Assembly (NCBI GenBank): GCA_949317995.1
Contig: OX439046.1
Location: forward strand, 39,530,002-39,594,001
Length of the DNA: 64,000 nt
From: Acholoe squamosa
Taxonomy: Eukaryota; Annelida; Polychaeta; Phyllodocida; Polynoidae
Direction: 5' to 3'
Below are positions 10,001 through 18,304 of this stretch, in pieces; positions within the stretch are counted from its first letter, which is position 1, and every line of letters starts with the position of its first letter. Under the pieces are notes generated by a model that was not told where the DNA came from, did not search any database, and saw only the letters and a list, made by a program, of their open reading frames with translations. A program made the translations under genes and the position numbers.

Positions 10001-11220
10001 CGGATTGTTGTAAAAACAAACCGGGACCCGGCCTGGGTAAGCAACCCTTATCACAGGAATTGTTTGGTGTCAGATTTGCTCGAATAGCGATAGACATCAT
10101 CAGTGGGATTAAGACGACGCCGCGAGACAATACTTGTATGATGGTCGTAACTGACTATTATACTAAGTACACTCGGGTGTTCCCCCTTCCCAACCACAAA
10201 GCCGCCACATGCGCGGAGGCATTTGTGAAAGGCTGGGTGCTGCATTTGGGTGTTCCCCTTATGATGCACAGTGACCAGGGAAGGGAGTTCGAGTCAGAAC
10301 TTTGGCAGGAAATGTGCCATTACCTAGCCATTTGTAAGACCCGAACAAACCCGTACCGACCACAGTCGGATGGGCAGGTAGAACGCTTCAATAGAACCCT
10401 CATACAAGTACTAAAGCCCCTGGTTAATACCCACCAGGATGACTGGGATGAACAGTGCGAGTTTGTAGTACATGCCTACAACAACACTGTCCATTCATCA
10501 ACTAACTGCACCCCAAACATGCTAGTGTTCGGCGAGGACATCATAATGCCCGCCGACTTAGTGTATGGAGTGGTTGGAATAGACCCGGAGGCGCCTTGCA
10601 CGGTGCTGTTTGTAGAGTCATTAAGGGACCGGTTCAAACAGGCATACGAGGCCGTTCGGAAAGAACTGCTGAAGAGTGCGAAGTGGCAGAAGGTGGGCTA
10701 TGACACCAATGCTAAACGAATTCGTTTTAATGTTGGGGACAAAGTACTAAGGTACTACGAGCCGCTGGATAAGCTGAAGCTCGTAACGCCTTGGGAAGGT
10801 CCATTTAAAATCGTTCGCGTCATCTCCGAGTCCACGGTGATGATAGAGGACTGCCTGACGGGTAGGAAATGGAAGACAAATGTCGGGAAGGGGCGCGAAG
10901 AGGCGGAGAGGGAGTTCGGTTACAAACCACCTGTATCTGTCCCTAGCGGACCGAGCGTGGTAGTACCGACGAAACGCCCTAGAGGCCGGCCGAGAAAGAC
11001 GCCGGGAGACGAGGTTATAGTAAAAAAGAAGACGAAGGCCAGGAAACGACCTAATCGTAAGAAATGGAAGAAAGTCTCGCTGAGTGAAGGCATTACGTAT
11101 GGGAAGGGTCCCGCTCTGACTAAGCGAGATCCAGAAAAGGCCGTACGTAAAGCCGGGAAAAATAAAATGCTAACCGAAGGCGTTAGACGCAGCCCCCGGT
11201 TGAGGTCTGCTGTAACCTAA
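6997..11220 (+). CDS. pol: E1 Pol polyprotein (PR-RT-RH-IN)
   Basis: Replication and integration enzymes, made as a Gag-Pol fusion by -1 frameshifting. Numbering counts the codon at 7000 as 1. Order: aspartic protease (DTGAS, D141), reverse transcriptase (YLDD at 561-564), RNase H (D713/D715 in LDTDAS), integrase zinc-binding domain (H965-x4-H970, C1000-x2-C1003) and integrase catalytic triad D1032, D1092, E1128 (D-35-E spacing). After the integrase core comes a basic tail with an AT-hook (KRPRGRPRK, about 1325-1333) and no recognisable chromodomain. The domain order is that of Ty3/gypsy (Metaviridae). The frame is uninterrupted. The first ATG (7027) lies after the junction, so independent initiation is possible but less likely than frameshifting. 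Confidence 0.96.
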   Translation, partial: LVGVVSTASDMAPSGNECQNATGGIPVEDFESITPGGRVAEGAHPCTSAGARDPSVDMCRSNHMEASGHTRGEEGWIKELIRVCGTRLPPSHPCLEFLRGLGLNLGDSGDFHQFTSNPSPLGGRRWYVPISVEGRVGEFLVDTGASHSCVSKRFFDSVAGSHENLKTGVNACTADGSSMRTFGRTFMPIHIGGKEFVLSPTIAEVSDDGILGLDFASLYGAVLDPRDGSMGIRSPYGLHVQCVLRQVSSVAAVVHTVKIPPGTTCDVLCGGSMAQRNEAGVYEPDTVYLSSIGLDSVDTLVANAAWSVLPITNRSGSVVYLRRGDSVGRMSSVEHVAEAKFNKPLNPVSQHPMDEEFQKLIDQSDLKNTDDKDCLARLLQKYEGAFGREGGPVGRSDKVLHTIDVGSEKPFKIPYRRLPLKKKLICEEQIQKQLDLGVIVPSSSPWSSPVCMTTKKDGTIRFCVDYRKLNGITKKNSYPLPRIDETLDSLGGNQWFCTLDLQSGYWQIPMHPKDKEKTAFSSHMGLFEYNVLPFGLCNAPATFEAMMESLLSDLLWKKCLVYLDDVVVFGKSFKECLANLQLVLDRILSNGLKLKPKKCNLFKKTITYLGRIITPNGVSADPEKLEAVENWERPTSAKEVRSFLGFCSYYRDFIPNYSRVSFPMQCLAHWTPGRARDPFPWTSEQEESFNKIKDLFRNTPVLKYPTPEGHFILDTDASNDAIGAALSQVQEGVEVPIAFASNTLSKTQRNYCTTKRELLAVVVYTKKFKHFLWGSDFTLRTDHSSLRWLLNFKDAEGMIGRWLAHLSEFGLEHKQIEHRPGAKHINADALSRRPIRRCQNATCEDCGAHNAVVAGLVFNYTTPRIPWEEAVCSYLDWSPETIKKFQQSDPTTARIMEYLRSGIKPARPLVSLEDREARRLLAQWAELEIRDDILCRWKTTPTNGRLLQIVIPAPMRRDIMYYCHGHQTSGHFGKRRSIERLQRRYYWPGMRGDLLRWIATCPDCCKNKPGPGLGKQPLSQELFGVRFARIAIDIISGIKTTPRDNTCMMVVTDYYTKYTRVFPLPNHKAATCAEAFVKGWVLHLGVPLMMHSDQGREFESELWQEMCHYLAICKTRTNPYRPQSDGQVERFNRTLIQVLKPLVNTHQDDWDEQCEFVVHAYNNTVHSSTNCTPNMLVFGEDIIMPADLVYGVVGIDPEAPCTVLFVESLRDRFKQAYEAVRKELLKSAKWQKVGYDTNAKRIRFNVGDKVLRYYEPLDKLKLVTPWEGPFKIVRVISESTVMIEDCLTGRKWKTNVGKGREEAEREFGYKPPVSVPSGPSVVVPTKRPRGRPRKTPGDEVIVKKKTKARKRPNRKKWKKVSLSEGITYGKGPALTKRDPEKAVRKAGKNKMLTEGVRRSPRLRSAVT

Positions 11221-11740
11221 CTCAGTACACAACGAGCTGCTGCGTGTTGTCCGCCATAGGCAGGCAACATACGTTCCACGGCCTGAGATGTCGAACGCGC
11301 CCTCCCCGGGTGGCTGTATCCCGTGAGTGGCGGTCGGATTAACCGGTACATTCGCTTTGAAGCGTTGTATACACCGCTAAGCTCCAGACGATAGCACTCG
11401 GGTAGTAGGCCGCGTCTCACATGTCGAGTCGAATGTTGGTTCGGATCTAGTTCCCTAGGTGGCGCTGCTGGTGTGGCGGGAAAGCGCGGAACTAGGTCAC
11501 CGGATAGCCATGGCGGGATCTCGCGAGACGAGAGGTCTGACGTCATACTGGTCATAACTAGAGCGGACTCGTGGTGGTTAGACGCCACCCGTTTTTGCTC
11601 TAGTTATTTGTCGGCGGTTATACAGCCTGTAGCTGTCGTGTTAGCCTAGCTAACCCCCCAAAAGCCTTTCTGTTGGACGAATCCTTCGGGAGGAGTCCAA
11701 CAAAACTTGCCAATTAATTTTGGAAGTCGAACCCGGTGCC
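11221..11740 (+). promoter_or_regulatory. E1 pol-ORF3 intergenic region, putative internal promoter
   Basis: This 520-bp gap carries a perfect palindromic CRE/ATF-type site TGACGTCA at 11538-11545, next to 'cgcgag' and 'gagaggtc' motifs that also surround TGACGTCA in the matching gaps of E2 and E3. Close to ORF3 a hairpin (GTTGGAC 11672-11678 with GTCCAAC 11695-11701) encloses a TCC-TTCG-GGA tetraloop stem. The region might drive a separate ORF3 mRNA; a spliced mRNA is the alternative, since AG acceptors such as ...ttatacag lie just upstream. No TATA box is obvious. Confidence 0.5.
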
Positions 11741-14700
11741 ATGGCACAGGGAACGATTGACGCTGCGCGTCAAACAGCCAACATTCCGTTGGAACAAGAC
11801 GAGGACCCGAAGGTCCCGTCTCGGGTCGAGGAATCTATGGATTCTTCGACAGAGGAGGCCGCCCGGACGCTCACGGCTATGGCCGAGGCAACCGACCGGG
11901 AGAGGATGCCACCTCCACCCCCGCCACGCCCGGAGCGCCCGTCTACAACAGACGCTTCGGGTAGCAAAGTGGATGTCCTGGACATTCCAATGTATCCTCC
12001 GGGATTCAGGACGCAGATCAGACGTCTAGCACACGTCGATCGCCAGGAAGGTATCGTGTATACCTCCTGGGGTACGTACATCCCTATGCACGCCTCCATG
12101 TTCGGATGCGGGCCCATGGCGGTGGAGCAGGGCGTGCCCGAGCCCATACCAGATGAACTCAAAACTATGGTAATGGACTCGTGTAGTGACGAGCTGGCTG
12201 ACAACATGCCAGTTTCTTGGCTCCGCAACTACCTAAAGTTGGCGGAGAATATGGCGACTAACGAGAATTTAGCTCGAGCCGTCTTGATCTCTGCGGGCAT
12301 CATCCAGAAGGCCACGGAGTTAAGGGAGTCCGAATCCGACATGGATACAGACTCCACGGTAACCTTGTCGTCGGTGGAAACCGACCGGGTCAAGCGATTG
12401 ACCCGTAAACCTGCACCCAAGGGTCCTCTCACTGAGAGCGACCTGGAGGCTGAAGATGTCCGCATCGCCGTCGAGAGGTCCACGACCGAGACCGACCCAG
12501 CTGCCGACATCCCAGAGGCACCTGGCGAGATCTCTGAAGAGGACATCTCACGCCAGCAGGCTGCTGTAGAGGCAAAGCGAATCGAGCTTGCCAAGCAGCA
12601 GAAGGAGCTCACCGCAGCTCGCCGGGCCCATCGCAAGCAGCAGGCCCAACGAAAAACAGAGATCTCTTCCGACTCTGACTCCCCAGTCAGCGGAAGGAGG
12701 AGCCCTCGGACAGGGGACAGGAGCCGACGCGAGTCGGATTCCAGTCCCGAAGTTCCGGCCCAACCGACTAAGGTTGTGCGCCGGAAGAAGAAGAATGGAG
12801 CGAAAGCGTCTCCGGTAGAGCCCACGCCCCCCACCAAGCCGAGGGGTAAGGGCAAACCGAAGACGCCCGCTCCCACCACTACAACCACCACGGTAGCCAC
12901 CTCGGTTACTGCATCTTCTGCAGCCAGCACGTCGGGTGCAAAGACGAAGTCCCCTACCAAGGCTCCGACTGGTACTACCACCTCCAGCCGAGCCGGCCGT
13001 AGGGGAGCTGACATATACACGGACAGCGAGGAAAGCGAAAGCGATCCAGAGCTGCCCGAGTCTGCCAAATCTGATTTGGAGTCCGTGACAACGTGGGAAG
13101 AAATGACCACGGATGTTCCCAAGGACGACAATCAGAAGTGGATGTGGAAGAATGCAGCCGAGGGGTTCAAGGAACGGACTCCCCGCTGCTTCGCGGACTG
13201 TGCTTACGACACAGTCCATTATATGTGTCCGAGCGCCGTCAATAAGGACGGTGACAGCGATGACGAGGAGTGGATGAAGTCCGGCCCCTCGGATACGCCA
13301 GTAGGCAAGTTCTACCTGATTTGGATTGACCAGCTCAAGTCCAAATTAGGCTCGATCTACAGCTACGAGGCCCGGACGAAAGTCCAGTGGGCAATGACCC
13401 AATGGGGACCAACCGGCAACCGCCGAAGGTGCCCGTTTGAGTCTTGCCAGCTGTCTCTCACGGGTGAGAAGATGTTCGAGACGAAGCCCCGCTTCGCTCG
13501 ACACATCGTTGAATTCCATATGCATCACAAGCCTGTGATGATGTGTGTGCTCGGGGACCGTCCGAGTAAACATTGTGATGGCTCGTTCAGCACTCACCGG
13601 CGCCGAGACATGGCTCTGCATTTGCAGAAGGCCCATGGCATCGGCCTGGAGAAGACCAGGAAACGAGCCATCAAGTGCTTCAGCGAGCTCCTTGCAAATT
13701 GGTCCGCGCTGAGCATCAAGGAAGTGAAAGAGCAGGCATTCGAGACCGGATTCTGCTCGTGGAAGAGCGGCAACTTGCTGACTTACTTCCAGACGAACTC
13801 CTCGTCCACAAAATTCGGGATGCCCAGCGAGGTGCACCTGAAGGTGAAAAAGTGGCGAGGAGACGACAAGCGAGAGAAGGCCAAAGCCCGCTCTAAAGGT
13901 CCAAACGGAGGCACAGTCACGACTACTGCTTCCAAGAGGACCCGAGCAGACCGGTCCGTGAGCCCTTCGGGTGGCAAGGACCAGCCCAGACCAGCCAACC
14001 CAGCTGATCGTCGCGAGTCGGGACAACAGGTCTCGGCTCTGGAGATGCCTGGCAACCAGGCCCGCAGGTCGGGTAGCCAGGCGACCGCATCGGCGACTCC
14101 AGCCACCTCCACACCTGCACCCGCGGAACAACGCCCGGGCGAAGCCTCTGGCGGCCAGGGTGATGGGGGCGAACTGTTCGCTCCCCCATCCGGGTATTCT
14201 ACTTGGTGGGCTGGAGAGGGATCCTCCGGCAAACGCCCCACGTACAGTGAGTACGCGGCGAAGTTCCCTTCAATGGGACCGGCTGGACCCGAGTCGCAGG
14301 TCCTTACCCCCTTGGGCCGGGCCAAAGCTCGTGGTAGGGGCCGCGGTGGACTGGAGTCCACCCGAGGCTCTCCGGGTGGTGGCCGAGGCCGAGGAGGCAT
14401 CACGGTAGAGGGCCCGTCTGCTCCTCCAACAGGCACCCCGCCTGTCTCAGTGGAGGCCCCAGCGCCACCACCAGTGATAGTTCCACCAACAGGTCCTCGG
14501 GTACCCCTAATGGAACTAATCTCCGGTACCCTGTCAGGTCTTCAGGATCCGAACACGTTCGTCGACCACCGCGATGTCCGAACGGTTCAGATCCAGAATG
14601 AGCTGATGGAAGAATGGCAGGCATTGCACCGCCAGAAGTCTGTTGACTACTGGCGTGTGATGACTGAAGCCACCGTCAATCTGGTCTACGAGATCCAGAG

Positions 14701-15247
14701 GCGGGAGGAAGATAAAATCAGGGAGCTGGAAAGGAAGAAGGTCGAGGAGGCCCTCGAGTCCTGCCGGCGAAAACAGAAGGAAGCCGAAAAGCTTAAAGAG
14801 TTTCACGAAGCTGAAAACTCCAGATATATCCATCGATTTAAGGAGGCGGACCTCAAGTTTTTCCTGGCATTCGGGAAACATCTGGAGGAGTGGGACGGCT
14901 TACCGTCGTCTCTCATCTTCGTTCCAGAGATACCCCCGGATGCCCCGCCAGCCCCGGCTACTCCACCGGTCCTGGCCACTCCACCGGTCCCGGCTGCTCC
15001 GCCGATTCCGGCAGCTCTCTTGCTCCCGCCCCCCACTTGGAACCGGGCTGTCCCAACTGCCACGGTTGCTGCACCAGCATCCGAGGCAATGGACAGTCCG
15101 TCCGCAGTGATGAGGGCCTTGAGCTTGGGGAGCGAGACTCCCAGCGAGGCTTCAGCGGCGCTCTCTACGAGCAGCTGTAGCAGCTCGGCTCCATCTGCCT
15201 CAGTGGAGCCGGCTGAGAAGATGGACACAGATCCTGAAGATCTTTGA
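11741..15247 (+). CDS. E1 ORF3: zinc-finger/coiled-coil protein in the env position
   Basis: Protein of 1168 aa; the start is chosen for its strong context GTGCCATGG (11741). I do not recognise a named family. Visible parts: an N-terminal acidic, proline-rich region and a block with a P-x-x-WLR motif also found in E2; long Ser/Thr/Pro/Lys-rich low-complexity regions; two C2H2-like fingers (C564-x4-C569-x18-H588-x4-H593 and C602-x9-C612-x14-H627-x4-H632); Gly/Arg-rich stretches; a charged coiled coil at about 983-1025; an EEWDG motif at 1049-1053; and an Ala/Pro/Ser-rich tail. No signal peptide, furin site or transmembrane helix is visible, so it does not look like an envelope protein. The fingers, coiled coil and EWDG motif are conserved in E2, E3 and E4. 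A nucleic-acid-binding accessory role is inference. Confidence 0.88.
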   Translation: MAQGTIDAARQTANIPLEQDEDPKVPSRVEESMDSSTEEAARTLTAMAEATDRERMPPPPPPRPERPSTTDASGSKVDVLDIPMYPPGFRTQIRRLAHVDRQEGIVYTSWGTYIPMHASMFGCGPMAVEQGVPEPIPDELKTMVMDSCSDELADNMPVSWLRNYLKLAENMATNENLARAVLISAGIIQKATELRESESDMDTDSTVTLSSVETDRVKRLTRKPAPKGPLTESDLEAEDVRIAVERSTTETDPAADIPEAPGEISEEDISRQQAAVEAKRIELAKQQKELTAARRAHRKQQAQRKTEISSDSDSPVSGRRSPRTGDRSRRESDSSPEVPAQPTKVVRRKKKNGAKASPVEPTPPTKPRGKGKPKTPAPTTTTTTVATSVTASSAASTSGAKTKSPTKAPTGTTTSSRAGRRGADIYTDSEESESDPELPESAKSDLESVTTWEEMTTDVPKDDNQKWMWKNAAEGFKERTPRCFADCAYDTVHYMCPSAVNKDGDSDDEEWMKSGPSDTPVGKFYLIWIDQLKSKLGSIYSYEARTKVQWAMTQWGPTGNRRRCPFESCQLSLTGEKMFETKPRFARHIVEFHMHHKPVMMCVLGDRPSKHCDGSFSTHRRRDMALHLQKAHGIGLEKTRKRAIKCFSELLANWSALSIKEVKEQAFETGFCSWKSGNLLTYFQTNSSSTKFGMPSEVHLKVKKWRGDDKREKAKARSKGPNGGTVTTTASKRTRADRSVSPSGGKDQPRPANPADRRESGQQVSALEMPGNQARRSGSQATASATPATSTPAPAEQRPGEASGGQGDGGELFAPPSGYSTWWAGEGSSGKRPTYSEYAAKFPSMGPAGPESQVLTPLGRAKARGRGRGGLESTRGSPGGGRGRGGITVEGPSAPPTGTPPVSVEAPAPPPVIVPPTGPRVPLMELISGTLSGLQDPNTFVDHRDVRTVQIQNELMEEWQALHRQKSVDYWRVMTEATVNLVYEIQRREEDKIRELERKKVEEALESCRRKQKEAEKLKEFHEAENSRYIHRFKEADLKFFLAFGKHLEEWDGLPSSLIFVPEIPPDAPPAPATPPVLATPPVPAAPPIPAALLLPPPTWNRAVPTATVAAPASEAMDSPSAVMRALSLGSETPSEASAALSTSSCSSSAPSASVEPAEKMDTDPEDL

Positions 15248-16004
15248 GTGTCCATCTGTTGGTGTCTCCTGGTACCCGAGGGTAAATGCATTTAATATGC
15301 CAGAGGCACTGTTCCTTACGCTGGACTCCTGATACCTGGATCGTAACCTGCAGCGAGGATGGACGCTAACCCGAACACCCAATGGACTACAACATCTAAC
15401 CGGGTCTCCATCTTCCCATCTTCATCAGGGCACATCATAACAGCAACGTGGTTTGCCACCACACATATGTCGCCGGATGGAGCTGCAGAAACCAGTCGTT
15501 CCAGGTTCGCCGGAAGTCCGGTATATTGTAAGGGTGATCCTGCTACCCTGGTAGGACACCTATATTTCATATTTTGTATAAATCTATTTTTATATCTTAT
15601 ATTATATTCTTGTAAGTAAAAGTCAAAATTTTTTTTCGGGTTATTTACCCCACCTCGGGTCGGTAAAAACATTGTAAAAATTTTTTCAATATCACCTTAC
15701 TACACATCGAATATTCTTCGTCGCGTCTCATGTTTAATAATAACACATGTGTAATATTATCACCATAGGTCGATGGTCCATAAGGGGCCACTTCCTATTT
15801 TTGTTATTATTTATAAACACTTCGGGTTATATACGATGATGCCTTATTGTGTACATATAACTTATAATGCCCCTTAAATGTTCTATATTTAATACGAACT
15901 GTGTATATATAGACTTACCTATTTATTTATAACACCACTGTATAAAGTCAACAATAGTTACTTGTTAATTACACACAACCCTAGGTAAAGTCTAGTGGGG
16001 GTGG
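15248..16004 (+). other. E1 3' non-coding region and polypurine tract
   Basis: AT-rich region between ORF3 and the 3' LTR. A stem-loop at 15533-15560 (GGTGATCC...GGTAGGACACC) is conserved with base changes in E4 (33171-33198 on the other strand). The G-rich tract AGTGGGGGTGGTG ends at the LTR boundary and fits a polypurine tract; E2, E3 and E4 have related tracts. A small ORF (15359-15619) overlaps the conserved block; I treat it as unproven. Confidence 0.7.
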
Positions 16005-16368
16005 TGTAGGGGCCGGCATCATTGTATATATATTAGTGCCGTTCATCCGAGAGACGTGTTCGTGTGGTGCTTGTTCCTTCTATGCTAGCTAGGTGTCGCT
16101 TTGCGATACCTCGTTGGTACAAGAGGGGGCAGCACCATGCCTCGCGTCCAGCTCCTACTAAGGAGCCGGACGAGCGGCAGAAGGGGACTGGACATGGTCC
16201 AGTCCAGACGCTAATACTTTGACATCAGAGAGATTGAATAAAGTCCTACCCGAGAGGTAGGGGTTTCTGGGGCTTTGCCCAACCCGAACTACTCGTGTTG
16301 TGTTGGTACATCTAGTGGTAAGCGAGCCAAAGAGCCACCCAACATATAAGTCAATACGAACCATTACA
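16005..16368 (+). repeat. E1 3' LTR
   Basis: Reads as identical to the 5' LTR, begins TGTAGGGGCC and ends CCATTACA, and is followed directly by the TACA target duplication. Confidence 0.96.
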
Positions 16369-16372
16369 TACA

Positions 16373-17884
16373 TACCCTTTTCTAAGTGTACATACCCTAA
16401 TAAACGCTCCCCCCAGCACACCTTTAGGGCATCCGGTATTCACATATACCATATACAGGTGTGGCAGCACATACAGGTGTGAAGGCTTGACCGGTAGGCA
16501 TACACTTTTCTTCTTTTTTTTTTTAAATGTTTGCCCGACCAAGCGCGAAGCGTTAAAAGGGGACTGGTGCTATACTGGTGTCAACCACGCACCGTAAAAA
16601 AAAAAAAACAAAAAAACTGTGAAGGTGGAGAGAACAAGAAAGAAGCGAGGTAGTAAGCGCTGAAAAAAGAGCACCTGCCAAGTAGCAGGGTGAGTACAAG
16701 GTATTAGACAGCCAACCTTACAAACCACTACCTGGTTCCCCCAGGGCAAAACTGTAGGGGCCCCGCACATGGGTCAATACAGACTGGGTCAGACAACACC
16801 CAGAGACCAAGACATAGGTAACTTAGTTAGCAACAGTGCCACAGGTGTCTGTACCCAATAAATGCAGAGAAATAAACCCATACATTTAGAGTGCACACAC
16901 ACCAGGGCATGTTGAACCTAGTCAAGGCGGGCTTCCCTAGCCCACTTAAAGGGGTTTATTTCTCCTCTTTTCTATCCCCTCGGAATTGTGTGGTGCACAT
17001 ATGCGCGGGCACCAACACATTTCTCTGTGAAATAGTAATGCAGTTCTCGCCATGAATATGACCTTAGCTGTCGAAATGGCATTAAACACCTATTACTCAC
17101 TCACTCACTCTCCTAGTCAAGGAAACGATTACACTGGGATGCACACTTAGGTCTGCGACGTGCACCAACACCATGAGCCCGAACTGGAGGTAGTTTCCCA
17201 CAAAGAGTGCACCAATAAAGGAGACCCTAAGTGGGACAGTAAGTAAGGTTGACTTACCAGGGGAGTTGTAGTGAAATGAGATGAGATGAGGTATGGTCCG
17301 GTAGAGAGTTAAGCGATGAAAACCACTGAAGGAAGGTCCGGGTCTGTGAAAAGCAAGATGGCGGCCATGGCCGCCACCATGCCGGTGCCAATTCACCACT
17401 GGCTGTCCAACCACAAAGGTCATCCTAAGGGCCCCAGACCAGACTGGCCAGAGACCACTGGACCCCGCAGTGCCCACCATGTTGACGTGGACCTGCGGGG
17501 GACAGACAGTCTAGAGCCGGCCCGGACTGGACAGGGGGATTAAACCCCCATACCAGGCCGGATAGCCGGTCCGCCTAGGCGCCGGGGCGACCAGAAGGGG
17601 GGACACCTAATGGTGCCCCGCTGCGCCCTTCCAGTTCGCCACCCGCCAGTCAAGTGAATGTAGGCATACACTCCACAATGTGTCATATCGACAGTTGCAG
17701 GTATCTGATTCCTCCCTATAGAGAATATTATGGGAGGGGTGTGCACCTATTGGAATTCAATCTTGTTGGAAGTTTTATAGGAAAATAGATTGTTTTTAAG
17801 CATGCTGTGTGCAAATTACATACTAATTCATTCATGTTGGCAGTAACAAAATGAGTGGATTTACATGCCATCTTTAATGCTTTA
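16373..17884. other. non-coding region between E1 and solo LTR
   Basis: Contains A- and T-rich runs (about 16510 and 16598) and a GC-richer CpG-containing stretch at about 17340-17640 that includes AAGATGGCGGCC. The open frames have no recognisable domain. The GC-rich piece could be an old host promoter or repeat, but nothing decides this. Confidence 0.4.
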
Positions 17885-17888
17885 TATA

Positions 17889-18304
17889 TGTAGGGGTATG
17901 GTATTTACACTTTACGTTCATGTACCCGTGAGACTCAGACCTAGGTCTTCGGGTGTAGTGGGGGAGTCCGGATGGCAGGTGGCAGCACCTGCCTCTGGGT
18001 TCGTATCCATTGCACCAGGGGGCCTACCACTCGTCCGCCACACGTCACGTGGCCGGTCTGAGTTTCGCGGGCTTTTCCCCTATATAAGGCTGGTTCTACC
18101 CCCATGTTCTTCAGTAGTGGTTTTACCCACTGCTCAACCAGGTTGTTACCCGAAAGGGTAACCGAATGCCCTAGTAGCATGTAGTCCTCTGAGGCTGTGA
18201 TCGTATGTAACATAAGCTATGAAATAAAAGCTTGGTTGCCTACCCGGAAACTTTTCTCTCTCTTCGTTATGATTTAATCTAACTTAACGAGACGAACCAC
18301 TACA
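17889..18304 (+). mobile_element. solo LTR (416 bp) with TATA target duplication
   Basis: Begins TGTAGGGG and ends GAACCACTACA, close to the E1 LTR ends (TGTAGGGG...GAACCATTACA). It is flanked by TATA on both sides (17885-17888 and 18305-18308), the same 4-bp duplication length as E1 and E2. A TATA box TATATAAG is at 18081-18088 and AATAAA at 18223-18228, giving a clear U3-R-U5 layout. No internal region is present, so this is a product of LTR-LTR recombination. The family is related to but distinct from E1. Confidence 0.85.

Larger units (their letters stand above)
3534..16368 (+). mobile_element. E1: complete Ty3/gypsy LTR retrotransposon with a third ORF
   Basis: A 12,835-bp element bounded by two 364-bp LTRs that I read as identical over their full length, flanked by the 4-bp duplication TACA (3530-3533 and 16369-16372). 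The order is LTR, primer-binding site, gag, pol by -1 frameshift, a 520-bp intergenic region, ORF3, a 757-bp 3' non-coding region, a polypurine tract and LTR. Protease, RT, RNase H and integrase occur in the Ty3/gypsy order. All three ORFs are uninterrupted. Identical LTRs and open frames indicate a very recent insertion that may still be competent. The element is roughly twice the usual Ty3/gypsy size because of a long Gag and the extra ORF. Confidence 0.97.

Noticed and set aside
12229..13131. 300-aa minus-strand ORF and other long antisense frames within E1
   Set aside because: They are shadows of the GC-rich, stop-poor ORF3 and gag coding strands and lack conservation in E2.
11741..15247. 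ORF3 as a retroviral envelope
   Set aside because: No signal peptide, transmembrane helix, cleavage site or cysteine pattern of env proteins; zinc fingers and a coiled coil instead.
15359..15619. 86-aa ORF after E1 ORF3
   Set aside because: Similar to E4 at the DNA level, but the changes are mostly non-synonymous and the frame is not maintained; treated as a non-coding conserved block.
16752..16800. TGTAGGGGCC start resembling another LTR
   Set aside because: No matching CTACA/TTACA end with a 4-bp duplication was found downstream.
17340..17543. CpG-rich AAGATGGCGGCC stretch as a host promoter with a minus-strand first exon
   Set aside because: One donor-like GTAAGT nearby is not enough; no downstream exon or conserved peptide was found.
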